From: an uncultured Bariatricus sp.
GTDB lineage: Bacteria > Bacillota > Clostridia > Lachnospirales > Lachnospiraceae
Assembly: GCA_934307065.1 (NCBI GenBank)
Contig: CAKRCD010000016.1
Coordinates: forward strand, 1-46,144
Length of the DNA stretch: 46,144 bases
Reading direction: 5' to 3'
The notes beneath the pieces were generated by a model. That model had not been told where the DNA came from and made no database searches. It saw only the letters and a list, made by a program, of their open reading frames with translations. The first letter of the stretch is position 1, and every line of letters starts with the position of its first letter. A program made the position numbers and the translations under genes. Positions 17,501 through 24,235 of the stretch are shown here, one piece after another.

Positions 17501-18170
17501 TCAACACATACACTTCTTTTTGTGTGTTCTTAGTAAGTGCATCAACCGCTTTGACTAATGCATCCTTTGCAGCATCTACTGCTGTCTGTGATTTCTTCGC
17601 TTCGAGAGCTTCTTTTGCTGCTGTAAGCTTATCCTGCATTTCCTTCCATGATGAAGATGTATAATCACTTTCTTTCAGCCCTTCTGCTTTTTTGATTACA
17701 TCCTCCAGTTCCTCTGTCTTGACTGTATCTTCTTTCTTGTCAGCATTTTTCAATGCATCATTTGTTGCATCGATAATTGCCTTAGATGAACAAGTTGCTC
17801 TTGATACTGCATTGATTCCATCTGTTCCATTGGCATCTATAATCTGCTGTACAACACCTGTCGGATTCTTTTTCGTTCCGTAAGCAGCATTCGTAATATA
17901 AGTATTATTATCTTCTGCTCCATTTCCCTTGATATTTCCTATAGATTTGATTACTCCATTTTCTATCTTTACCTCTACAGAAAGATCATATTTTTCAAAA
18001 TCCCCATATTCATCCGGTGTACACTCTGCAGTCCCTGTATATGTTCCATCCTGAACCTTCGCTACATCCTCACTGTTTGCCGCAAACACCGTCGATGGAC
18101 AAAGTCCAGCTACCATAGACATAGCGACTGCCATCGTCATGGCTTTCATCTTTACATTTCCTTTTCCCAT
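14598..18170 (-). CDS. Wall-anchored Tp47-like surface protein with FMN-bind-like and FIVAR domains
   Basis: 1190 residues. A signal peptide ends at about VFA-AN (residue 30). Residues 39-143 resemble an FMN-binding domain, with SRAT (123-126) where the flavin attachment site SGAT would be. A FIVAR-type helical repeat follows (153-213). Residues 219-470 look like a first, diverged Tp47-like unit, with YADFYKAEGV and DAVSSAT. Residues 480-660 are beta-rich linkers. Residues 664-982 strongly recall Treponema pallidum Tp47 in order and spacing: NWSEYW, AAGNTEA, GAFDTVTRAT, NHGLHRGSFQ, VKYVPV-like IKYVPVKV, TANTNGLKT, YYGNDSTYT, FGTKFAADNW, GTGYWKLTVYGLGY. Two more FIVAR repeats (996-1057, 1070-1130) precede NSVQTGD (1154-1160), a hydrophobic stretch and RRKKRK, a sortase-type anchor. 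It is the last gene of the flavin operon, 71 bases after the Gx gene, with AAGGAGG before the ATG. Function unknown. Confidence 0.82.
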   Translation of the reverse strand: MGKGNVKMKAMTMAVAMSMVAGLCPSTVFAANSEDVAKVQDGTYTGTAECTPDEYGDFEKYDLSVEVKIENGVIKSIGNIKGNGAEDNNTYITNAAYGTKKNPTGVVQQIIDANGTDGINAVSRATCSSKAIIDATNDALKNADKKEDTVKTEELEDVIKKAEGLKESDYTSSSWKEMQDKLTAAKEALEAKKSQTAVDAAKDALVKAVDALTKNTQKEVYVLMNIPYADFYKAEGVTGADAVSSATKQKTRASLASGSYHVNSDGSDITGVTFPVKISDVSALKKYTQITDDSKVDITTSIKGTESTTTYNGKDALFESASYSYYTLSDTPSYYKEATVNADGSLSFSKVKGAEPRILKHATTEFSTSSKYGDYQLNITGLPDTINTVYGVVISTKEESNYGLRHVENIWKLKKQEQELAWSTGFVTESHGNKLDSKDYAAMMGQTINKVTYYTDDGIYEIPMDQKVAKKFDGEVSVADISIKSDTTSVVVSGLPSDFEEEYKVNGIDEDAYSVEIKTEGKTTTRTIKFKKALTKGRYTVTLSDKSGTYAPISTTFNAYTETMPVKYNEDNKEPAVVKNDNVTEEEFKTYLEKIKSVTVNGKEYAASGKRKVKLITKDGKLDLTQDAFKDAKAGDAFTVTIAEDGYQAYTFTYKVAGEDSEYSYVYVGMNWSEYWANEGVYAAGNTEASGVTDSRNEYDKGAFDTVTRATANHGLHRGSFQCTAVIKDTDGNQYNLSYWDKNGKAVMTDGSIYTRTTNAEKKAVFTAEDGSSFIQADYKVTGIKYVPVKVKTADLSALKEKYVVVENGGTLIGGFSENQLKSYTAIADVTANTNGLKTAEKQKDGSFTFSARTTGSYSGLKDTQLETADVTPNIKEGEGVGSYGEFIRVDLNGNYGGLGSAMQAVKWTYYGNDSTYTTPVRTFGTKFAADNWMHKSMGIQLGLTESLRCELPEGTDGTGYWKLTVYGLGYADYSYNFEVGTENIAKPKTASEEDKKALQDKIDKASALKESDYTKDSWDKMMSELEESKELLASDNPLQSAVKEQTIHMTEAIEALVKSDEQPANVDASSLEKAIADAKALKEADYTADSWKSLQSALSDAEKALEAKESQEIVDNATDSLNKAIKALVKKATVTKKDETTNDKTSGTKKGSNSVQTGDPANVLGWLGLAVSSLGAGAGSFAWRRKKRK

Positions 18171-18189
18171 AGTTACCTCCTTGAGTTTT

Positions 18190-18204
18190 TGATAATATTT
18201 ATTA
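18190..18204 (-). promoter_or_regulatory. Candidate Fur-box-like site upstream of the Tp47-like gene
   Basis: Plus-strand TGATAAT-A-TTTATTA agrees with the 7-1-7 Fur box of Firmicutes (TGATAATNATTATCA) at 12 of 14 specified positions. It lies 20 bases before the ATG. The region is AT-rich, so chance is possible. A perfect inverted repeat GTTAGA-ACTC-TCTAAC is adjacent at 18209-18224 and may be an operator or a weak hairpin. Confidence 0.35.
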
Positions 18205-18241
18205 TTAAGTTAGAACTCTCTAACCTATAATCAAAAAAAAT

Positions 18242-18757
18242 TTACTTTGTTTCTACTATTCTTCCTGCTTCTTTCTGTACAATCGGAAGAATTTTCTTAC
18301 TTAAAATTCCCATTATAAATCCTGTCACTGCTCCTGCAATCAGAAGTGCCGGAAGATAATAAACCAGTTTCAGGTTTTCCACCACAATGGATGCCACTAT
18401 AATCTGACCGATATTATGGGACACACCGCCCATAATGCTGACTCCAATCACGGAAAATCCATTGATCCTCTTTATAACAGCCATCATCAAAAGACTTAAG
18501 ATTCCTCCTGCAAGGCTGTAGATAATGGACATTCCATTTCCAAACAAAAATCCTGTCAATAAAATACGCATAACTACTACAAGAAATACTTCTGGAAGTT
18601 CCAGGAAATACAGTCCGGTCACGGTCACAAGATTTGCAACTCCAAGTTTCATTCCCGGTATTCCGAAATTAATCGGTATTAAGCTTTCCACATAACTGAA
18701 TATCATTGCAACTGCAACAAGCATTGCCATTTTAGTAAGTTTTTCGTTTCTGTTCAT
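18242..18757 (-). CDS. Gx transporter family / heptaprenyl diphosphate synthase component I-like membrane protein
   Basis: 171 residues, nearly all hydrophobic, with about five membrane segments. The N-terminal AMLVAVAMIFSYVESLIP with GMKLGVANLVTV, and the later GGVSHNIGQI, are typical of the family annotated Gx transporter or Hpre_diP_synt_I. In the Listeria extracellular electron transfer locus a member of this family (EetB, as I recall) is needed for electron export, with unknown mechanism. Its partner there is a NusG-II protein, and the same pair is seen here. It lies 14 bases downstream of the NusG-II gene. Confidence 0.8.
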   Translation of the reverse strand: MNRNEKLTKMAMLVAVAMIFSYVESLIPINFGIPGMKLGVANLVTVTGLYFLELPEVFLVVVMRILLTGFLFGNGMSIIYSLAGGILSLLMMAVIKRINGFSVIGVSIMGGVSHNIGQIIVASIVVENLKLVYYLPALLIAGAVTGFIMGILSKKILPIVQKEAGRIVETK

Positions 18758-18771
18758 TTACTTTTTCCTTA

Positions 18772-19158
18772 TTATTTTGCAATTGTATCTGGAATTTCTT
18801 CCTCATTTGCCTTTGTATCGTTATCTGCTTCCAAAACCTCTACCACAAGCTTATGCGGCAGACAGACAATGGTCTGTGTACGCCCACTGATTTTTCCCTG
18901 CTCTTCGCAATAGCCATCCGGGCAATTTGCCTCTTCCATGTACGCTTTGCCATCTTCGATTCGAATCTTGTTATAGAAGGAACCATCTTTCACTTCTATC
19001 ACCCGATTCTTTCCCAACGAGTAAGTACCATACACTTTTCCATCCAGCGTAATCTGAATTCGATTTCCTTCTTCTGTCCTGGTCATCTGCATGATGAGCA
19101 GCATAATAAGTGCAATAACAACGATTCCAATTCCCAGCACCATATCTTTCTTTTTCAT
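18772..19158 (-). CDS. NusG domain II-containing membrane-anchored protein
   Basis: 128 residues. One N-terminal membrane anchor (about 7-25) is followed by an extracytosolic beta domain of the NusG-II family. Conserved features are EANCPDGYC with C79 and C84, the GxI turn, and IVCLPHKLVVEV with C99 and H102. The three cysteines could bind a cofactor or form a disulphide. Proteins of this family pair with Gx-family membrane proteins in flavin-based electron transfer loci (EetA-like). The gene is tightly packed: 3 bases after the 4Fe-4S gene. Confidence 0.82.
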   Translation of the reverse strand: MKKKDMVLGIGIVVIALIMLLIMQMTRTEEGNRIQITLDGKVYGTYSLGKNRVIEVKDGSFYNKIRIEDGKAYMEEANCPDGYCEEQGKISGRTQTIVCLPHKLVVEVLEADNDTKANEEEIPDTIAK

Positions 19159-19161
19159 ATT

Positions 19162-20034
19162 CTATACACCCAGCCATTTAAGAAGCAGAAGTAAAATAAC
19201 TGCTCTTAAAATGGTAAACCAGACTTCATTTCCACGAATCCTTTTGATTCCTGTATGTATATTTCCTTTCGGACACGTATCAATGCATTTCTGACACTGA
19301 AAGCAATCCCCCTCTACTCGTGGCGAACCATCCTCCGGGAGTCCAATACGAGATGGACATTTTTTTGTACATGCCTTACATCCCTTTATGCAATTCTCTC
19401 TGTCACGGTGGAGTGCAAAAAATGGAAGCACCGGGAGCAGTGAAAAAACAGCTCCCATAGGGCAGAAATTCCGACAGAAAAACCGCTCTTCCATGCACAT
19501 ACCAACGACAATAAATAAGAGTACTGCCAAACCGGCTGCATATCCACCAAGCTTAAAGTTTCCTGCATGAAGCATAGAAAATACATCCCACGGACTCGTT
19601 CCTTTTGCTTTTCCATACACACCGGCAAAGCACAAAACGGAAATCAATGCCAAAACCACGTATTTCAGATAGCAAAGCTTTTCTGTCCATGCTTCAGAAA
19701 GCTGAAATGGTTTCTTTTTCATTTTTTTACAAGCCCACACATAAAATGCATGCACTCCATCTCCAAGTGAACCAAATGCACAGGCAAATCCACAGAAAAA
19801 TCTTCCAAAAAGGATTGTATAAACACAAATCACGATTAATACTGTCACAAACGAAGTCATGGCAATTTTTTCACCTGCACCGATTTGTGTAAATATGTAT
19901 TTCACTCCTGCGAATGCCGCTGTATATACAGATGGAAGAAACAGAAAATATAAAACCTGTATCACTGTCCTAAGCCATACATGCAATTTTTTTATGTCTT
20001 TTACTGTTAAATTATGTATATCCATCTTCTTCAC
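19162..20034 (-). CDS. NapH-like 4Fe-4S membrane protein
   Basis: 290 residues with about five membrane helices (near 22-42, 58-78, 120-140, 165-180, 270-287). Two cytoplasmic-loop cysteine pairs are present, C81GFAC85 and C187RNFC191P, as in the NapH/YccM family. A double [4Fe-4S] ferredoxin domain follows: C215, C219, C222, C226-Pro and C244, C247, C250, C254-Pro. Such proteins move electrons from cytoplasmic or quinone donors to extracytosolic carriers. In this operon the natural acceptors are the covalently flavinylated proteins encoded just upstream. The start is a GTG at 20034, with an in-frame ATG three codons later. The previous stop is 1 base away. Confidence 0.9.
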   Translation of the reverse strand: MKKMDIHNLTVKDIKKLHVWLRTVIQVLYFLFLPSVYTAAFAGVKYIFTQIGAGEKIAMTSFVTVLIVICVYTILFGRFFCGFACAFGSLGDGVHAFYVWACKKMKKKPFQLSEAWTEKLCYLKYVVLALISVLCFAGVYGKAKGTSPWDVFSMLHAGNFKLGGYAAGLAVLLFIVVGMCMEERFFCRNFCPMGAVFSLLPVLPFFALHRDRENCIKGCKACTKKCPSRIGLPEDGSPRVEGDCFQCQKCIDTCPKGNIHTGIKRIRGNEVWFTILRAVILLLLLKWLGV

Positions 20035-20035
20035 A

Positions 20036-20470
20036 CTACTTTACCGCCTTTTCAAGAGCCTGTTCGGATGCATTTTTGATTCCTGTTGAACTAAAAGTAG
20101 CACCGCTTATGGTATCCACATCTGCACTCTGGGAATCAATTATCTTCGGAATAATATCCTTTGCCATAGAAAGATATGCTCCATCTTCTTTCTCCGCAGA
20201 GACTACATTTATCTCTGTAATTTTGCTCTTTTCAATTTTCACTTCTACTTGAATTTTCCCGCCAAATCCATCCGCCTCACCGATATACGTTCCATCCTCA
20301 TATGCCGTAACAGCAGCTCCTGTTTCTGCTCTGGTAGTATCTCCGCCAAGCTGTGCAGATAATCTTGCAATTTCTTCATCTTTTGCCCTTGCATCCAGTA
20401 CTGCATTGTATCCCAGCAGAATTCCTACAACTGACAGCATACTTACCAGTCTTATCCAGAATTCTCTCAT
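20036..20470 (-). CDS. Membrane-anchored FMN-binding (flavinylated) protein
   Basis: 144 residues. One N-terminal membrane helix (about 6-25) is followed by a short coiled linker and a single FMN-binding domain (57-142), beginning with EDGTYIGEADGFGGKIQV. The attachment motif DVDTISGATFSS is complete: D119, S122, G123, A124, T125. ApbE is expected to link FMN to T125 through a phosphoester. It resembles RnfG and similar single-domain carriers, and would sit on the outer face of the membrane next to the 4Fe-4S protein encoded 1 base downstream. Confidence 0.9.
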   Translation of the reverse strand: MREFWIRLVSMLSVVGILLGYNAVLDARAKDEEIARLSAQLGGDTTRAETGAAVTAYEDGTYIGEADGFGGKIQVEVKIEKSKITEINVVSAEKEDGAYLSMAKDIIPKIIDSQSADVDTISGATFSSTGIKNASEQALEKAVK

Positions 20471-20472
20471 CC

Positions 20473-22239
20473 TTACTCAGCCCCCGTTCCTGTCTGACGT
20501 TTTGCTGCTTCCAGTGCAGCTTTGCATCCCTCTATGATCGCATTAGACGAGCATGTTGCACGGGATACTGTATCAATCGTGTCATCTTCCTTCAGCATTC
20601 CTTTTTCCAAAATCTGTTCGATAACACCTTTTATGCTTTTTGTACCACTCGCAGCTCTCTTGATATAACTATCATTCTTACTATCTCCATCACCCGATAC
20701 ATCCGTGATGCCTACAATCTTGTCATCACGTATTTCCACGGTCATCTTCAGATGATATGTTTCAAAATCACCATCTTCATCCGGCGTACACGGTATCACC
20801 ACTTCATAGCTTCCACTGATATATTCCGTGTTTTCCTCATCTTTTCCATCTTTCGCCACAAGCAGTGCCATCGCTGTTTTCAGCTTTGCCACTGCTTTAT
20901 CAACCTCAGCCTGTGTTTCTGCTTCCAGCACTTCTTTTGCATCTGCAAGCCGGATGGAAAGTACAACCCAGCTTATGTCTGTATATTCAGATTCTTCAAG
21001 TCCTTCTGCTTTCTCAATGGCCGCTTTCAGTTCTGTTAAATCTGGTTTTTCGTCAATAGATTCCCCATTTGTCACTCTTTCAGCCTGTTTCAGCGCATTC
21101 TTAATCGCATTTAACAGACCTTCTGAGCTGTAAGTTGCTCCTGACACTGCATCCACATCATCCGTCTTCTGCGTCTTGATTACTTTTTTCACAACTTCCA
21201 TGGCACGGTTGAAAAATGCTTCATCATCCGAATGTTCTGTAATCAAAATCGCTTTTATCGTATGCTCCTGAATGACAACTGCAACTGACACATCCCCACT
21301 GTAGCCTTCTGCTGTACCATAATAAATTCCTTCTTTGTAAGGAACTGTTCCAGTCACCGAAGACATATTATCATCAGAAGAATCGGAAGCACTGTTACTG
21401 TTTCCATTATTTGTCGTAGAATCCTCTGTAGAACTTCCATTTGTAGCTACCTGACTAAGTGCGTTTCGTACTGCCTGAATAATTCCGACAGAACTGTACG
21501 TTGCCCCCGACACCGTATCTACATTGGTACTCTGCTTGGAAATAATGGAAGAAATCAAAGCAGATGCCTTTGAAATATAACTGCTGCCATCACTATTTTC
21601 CACAATCTGGATAGATGTAATCTTTCCACCGCTGATTTTTACCTTCACCTTAAGTGGACCACCAAATCCTGTACCTGTACCATAATAAATTCCATCTTTA
21701 TAACCATCCGGCTCTTCTACTGCTGCAACACTGGTAGAGCTTCCCGTTACCGCACTTCCTCCGGACTGTGCCTGTCCGGTTTCATTGGTATCTTTTTCAC
21801 CCGTCAGTGCATTCTTCACCGCATTTATAATTCCCCGGGAGCTAAAAGTTGCTCCTGACACCGTATCCACATCTAACGTCTGTCCTTCTATGATTTTATC
21901 AATAACTGCTTTAGCCCGTGTAAAAAATGCTTCATCATCGGAAGAACTTATTATATCAATGGACACGATCTGCTTATCTTTAATCTGTACGGAAACTGTA
22001 ATATCTCCTGCAAAACCTGTTCCAGTTCCTTTATACACTCCATCTTCCAGTTCAAAAGAGCCGACTGCTTTCTTCTCTTCCTCATGTGTATCCTCTTTTA
22101 TACTTTTTGAAACTTCCTGTGCTGCATAAACCGGTGCCTGATATCCACTTAAGGAGCCTGCCACACATGCCGTAACCAGAGCCACCGAAAGCACCGGCGC
22201 AAACGGCTTTAATTTTTTACCGGTTTCTTTGATATCCAT
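20473..22239 (-). CDS. Secreted multi-FMN protein with three flavinylation domains, FIVAR repeat and variant fourth domain
   Basis: 588 residues. The N-terminal signal (about 10-32) contains VTAC (C25), a possible lipobox, and also VYA-AQ near residue 40, so lipoprotein or plain secretion are both possible. Three FMN-binding domains follow, each with a full attachment motif ending in SGAT: D125-T131, D241-T247 and D363-T369. They are separated by low-complexity Ser/Thr/Asn linkers. A FIVAR-like helical repeat covers 401-461. A fourth domain (473-577) has CTPDEDGDFETY and SRAT (559-562), like the one in the Tp47-like protein. Architecture and role recall the Listeria PplA electron shuttle protein, but with more flavins. 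It lies 26 bases after apbE and 2 bases before the 144-residue carrier. Confidence 0.9.
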   Translation of the reverse strand: MDIKETGKKLKPFAPVLSVALVTACVAGSLSGYQAPVYAAQEVSKSIKEDTHEEEKKAVGSFELEDGVYKGTGTGFAGDITVSVQIKDKQIVSIDIISSSDDEAFFTRAKAVIDKIIEGQTLDVDTVSGATFSSRGIINAVKNALTGEKDTNETGQAQSGGSAVTGSSTSVAAVEEPDGYKDGIYYGTGTGFGGPLKVKVKISGGKITSIQIVENSDGSSYISKASALISSIISKQSTNVDTVSGATYSSVGIIQAVRNALSQVATNGSSTEDSTTNNGNSNSASDSSDDNMSSVTGTVPYKEGIYYGTAEGYSGDVSVAVVIQEHTIKAILITEHSDDEAFFNRAMEVVKKVIKTQKTDDVDAVSGATYSSEGLLNAIKNALKQAERVTNGESIDEKPDLTELKAAIEKAEGLEESEYTDISWVVLSIRLADAKEVLEAETQAEVDKAVAKLKTAMALLVAKDGKDEENTEYISGSYEVVIPCTPDEDGDFETYHLKMTVEIRDDKIVGITDVSGDGDSKNDSYIKRAASGTKSIKGVIEQILEKGMLKEDDTIDTVSRATCSSNAIIEGCKAALEAAKRQTGTGAE

Positions 22240-22265
22240 CTTTCTAACCTCTCATTTCTTACAAG

Positions 22266-23351
22266 CTATTTTGTAATCACTTCCATATTACGTTCCGTTG
22301 TAAAGCTGTCTTTCAAGCCTTCTGTCACATAGATAGTGCCATCATCTTCCACAAGTATCGCCTCAAATTTGTCACTATGTTCTCTCCAAAAATTCTCCGC
22401 CTTGTCTTTTCCCATAATGAAAAGCGATGTTGAAAGTCCGTCTGCAAGCGTTCCATCGTCACTTACAATTGTGACAGAAGAAAGTCCGCTCTCTGCCGGA
22501 TATCCAGTTTTCGGGTCTATGATATGATGATAGGTCACGCCATCCTGTTCAAAATAACGTTCATAACCGCCTGAAGTAATAACCGCTTTGTCCTGAATTG
22601 ATAAAACTCCCAGATAATTCTCTGTATCATCCGGGCTTTGTACTGCAATTCTCCAGTTACTTCCATCTGTTTTCGTTCCAAGAGCCTGTACATTTCCACC
22701 CAGGTTTACCAGACCGCTTTCGATTCCATTCTTCTTGAAAATATCCATGATTCTCGCAGAAGTATAGCCTTTTGCAATTCCACCAAGATCAATTTTCATT
22801 TCAGAATCCTCAAATGATATCTCTCTGGTGTCCTTGTCATACGATATTTTTGACGCATCTGTATGTTTTAAAAGTTCCAACAGTTCATCTTCTACCGGTA
22901 CCCGGAAATTCTGTGTCGGGAATCCCCACGCCTCCATAACCGGATAAATGGCAATATCGAATGCTCCATCTGTTTCCTTATTTATTTCCAGCGCACGCTC
23001 TACAAGATATCCTCCATCTTCCGAGAGAGTTGCACTTTTATTCTCATTTAAGCTTGCAATCTCACTGTCTGTATTCCCTGTTGAAAGAAGTGCATCCAGT
23101 CTTTCTATTTCCGCTTCAGCCTCGTCCACCGCTTTCTGTGCATTTGCTCCATAAGCAGTTACTGTCATATAAGTATCCATAGCAAAAACATCTCTCGATG
23201 CTTCTGTCTCTGCTGCTCCTATTCCTTGTTCTTCCCCACTTGAATTTGTATTTTGTATCTCATTTTCTGTATTCTTTTCACTCTGTCCACAGCCATTCAT
23301 CAATATTGCTGTACATAGACAGACTGATACCATTATTTTTCTTAACTTCAT
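22266..23351 (-). CDS. apbE: FAD:protein FMN transferase (ApbE), lipoprotein
   Basis: 361 residues. The signal sequence ends in ILMNGCGQ, a lipobox with C21, so the enzyme is anchored outside the membrane. The ApbE fold is clear: AMDTYMTVTAYG, TDGAFDIAIYPVMEAWGF, IDLGGIAKGY, GLVNLGGNVQALG, HIIDPKTGYPAESG, and the metal-binding DGLSTSLFIMG. ApbE takes FMN from FAD and attaches it to Thr or Ser in DxxSGAT-type motifs. The two genes that follow encode proteins with four such motifs, so enzyme and substrates share one operon. It is the first gene of the seven-gene set. Confidence 0.95.
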   Translation of the reverse strand: MKLRKIMVSVCLCTAILMNGCGQSEKNTENEIQNTNSSGEEQGIGAAETEASRDVFAMDTYMTVTAYGANAQKAVDEAEAEIERLDALLSTGNTDSEIASLNENKSATLSEDGGYLVERALEINKETDGAFDIAIYPVMEAWGFPTQNFRVPVEDELLELLKHTDASKISYDKDTREISFEDSEMKIDLGGIAKGYTSARIMDIFKKNGIESGLVNLGGNVQALGTKTDGSNWRIAVQSPDDTENYLGVLSIQDKAVITSGGYERYFEQDGVTYHHIIDPKTGYPAESGLSSVTIVSDDGTLADGLSTSLFIMGKDKAENFWREHSDKFEAILVEDDGTIYVTEGLKDSFTTERNMEVITK

Positions 23352-23386
23352 ATTATCCCCATTCTTTGATATGACTAACTTTGAGT

Positions 23387-23415
23387 AGTTTAATGTATCT
23401 AAAATTAGTTGTCAA
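23387..23415 (-). promoter_or_regulatory. Promoter of the apbE flavin operon
   Basis: Minus-strand TTGACA (23410-23415), a 17-base spacer and TAAACT (23387-23392), about 36 bases upstream of the apbE ATG. The stretch between -10 and the start (AACTACTCAAAGTTAGTC) contains a short imperfect inverted repeat that could be an operator. Confidence 0.65.
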
Positions 23416-23539
23416 TACCAAATAGCTAATCAAGAATCTTTCTCATTTTTCTTGTCCGTTATGAAACTTGTCATTTATTCAATAGAAAACTATATCCTTT
23501 TATTTAGCCATACTATTTACATGTATTATTTATGCACAC

Positions 23540-23585
23540 AAAAAAAGCTACAGAAGAAACATATTTGCTTCTCCTACAGCTTTTT
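23540..23585 (-). terminator. Terminator after the NERD gene
   Basis: An AAAAAGCT ... AGCTTTTT stem with an interrupted inner CAGAAG / CTTCT arm and T runs on both strands. It lies between the NERD stop codon (23618) and the apbE promoter. Confidence 0.65.
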
Positions 23586-23617
23586 CATACTTAATCTTTG
23601 TTTTTCTATTTCCTCAC

Positions 23618-24235
23618 TTATCTTTTCAGCAAGACTCTGACTTCTTCCATCGTCCTCTTTGATAAATGATTTCTGCCCTGTCTGTGAATGACTGTTCCAA
23701 TTTCTTTTCTTGACTCCAGAACACAATCTCCATGGACAGGACTGTTATTTTCCAAAAGCAGCGCATAGCCTTCTACCCAGATATCAATGCCATGGCTTTT
23801 CAGATAATGTGATAAAATATATACCTGTCGTTTTACCTGCTTAATCGGATTTTTGACATTCTTTTCATAGACATTTCCACCTGCGCTGAGTTTGTACTTT
23901 TTCCATTCAAAATCGTCTTCTTTTCCAACCAGTTTCCCGCTGTAATTTTTCACTTCAATGATAAAGACACCTTTGTCTGTTATGACAACATTGTCCAGTT
24001 CCGTCTCTTTGCCTTCATAACTGATGCAAATATTCGAAAGCAGGATATCATTTTCATGGAGAACCTCACGGATAATCTCCCGAGCCGCAAGTTCTCCTGC
24101 TTTTCCTGCTTGTCTTACCGGAATCTCCCGAAACCATTTTCGAATCTTATATAAAAGAAATAAAATTATTACAATAGCAATCAACCAAATTATTTTCATT
24201 GAATTTAAACCTTTCCATACTGCTTCCCATATCAT
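23618..24235 (-). CDS. Membrane-anchored NERD-domain protein
   Basis: Up to 205 residues. One membrane helix (about 13-30) is followed by a NERD (nuclease-related) domain. The motif pattern is GKAGELAAREI, then ETELDNVVITDKGVFIIEVKNYSG, which has the E-x-D ... E-x-K arrangement of the nuclease-like fold. The biochemical role of NERD proteins is not established. The ATG at 24235 overlaps the stop of the EamA gene (ATGA), which suggests coupling. An alternative ATG at 24199 would start right at the membrane helix. Confidence 0.8.
   Translation of the reverse strand: MIWEAVWKGLNSMKIIWLIAIVIILFLLYKIRKWFREIPVRQAGKAGELAAREIIREVLHENDILLSNICISYEGKETELDNVVITDKGVFIIEVKNYSGKLVGKEDDFEWKKYKLSAGGNVYEKNVKNPIKQVKRQVYILSHYLKSHGIDIWVEGYALLLENNSPVHGDCVLESRKEIGTVIHRQGRNHLSKRTMEEVRVLLKR

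Noticed and set aside
21360..21460. Ser/Thr/Asn-rich stretch as a possible DNA repeat or CRISPR-like array
   Set aside because: It is a low-complexity linker between FMN-binding domains; there are no regularly spaced direct repeats.
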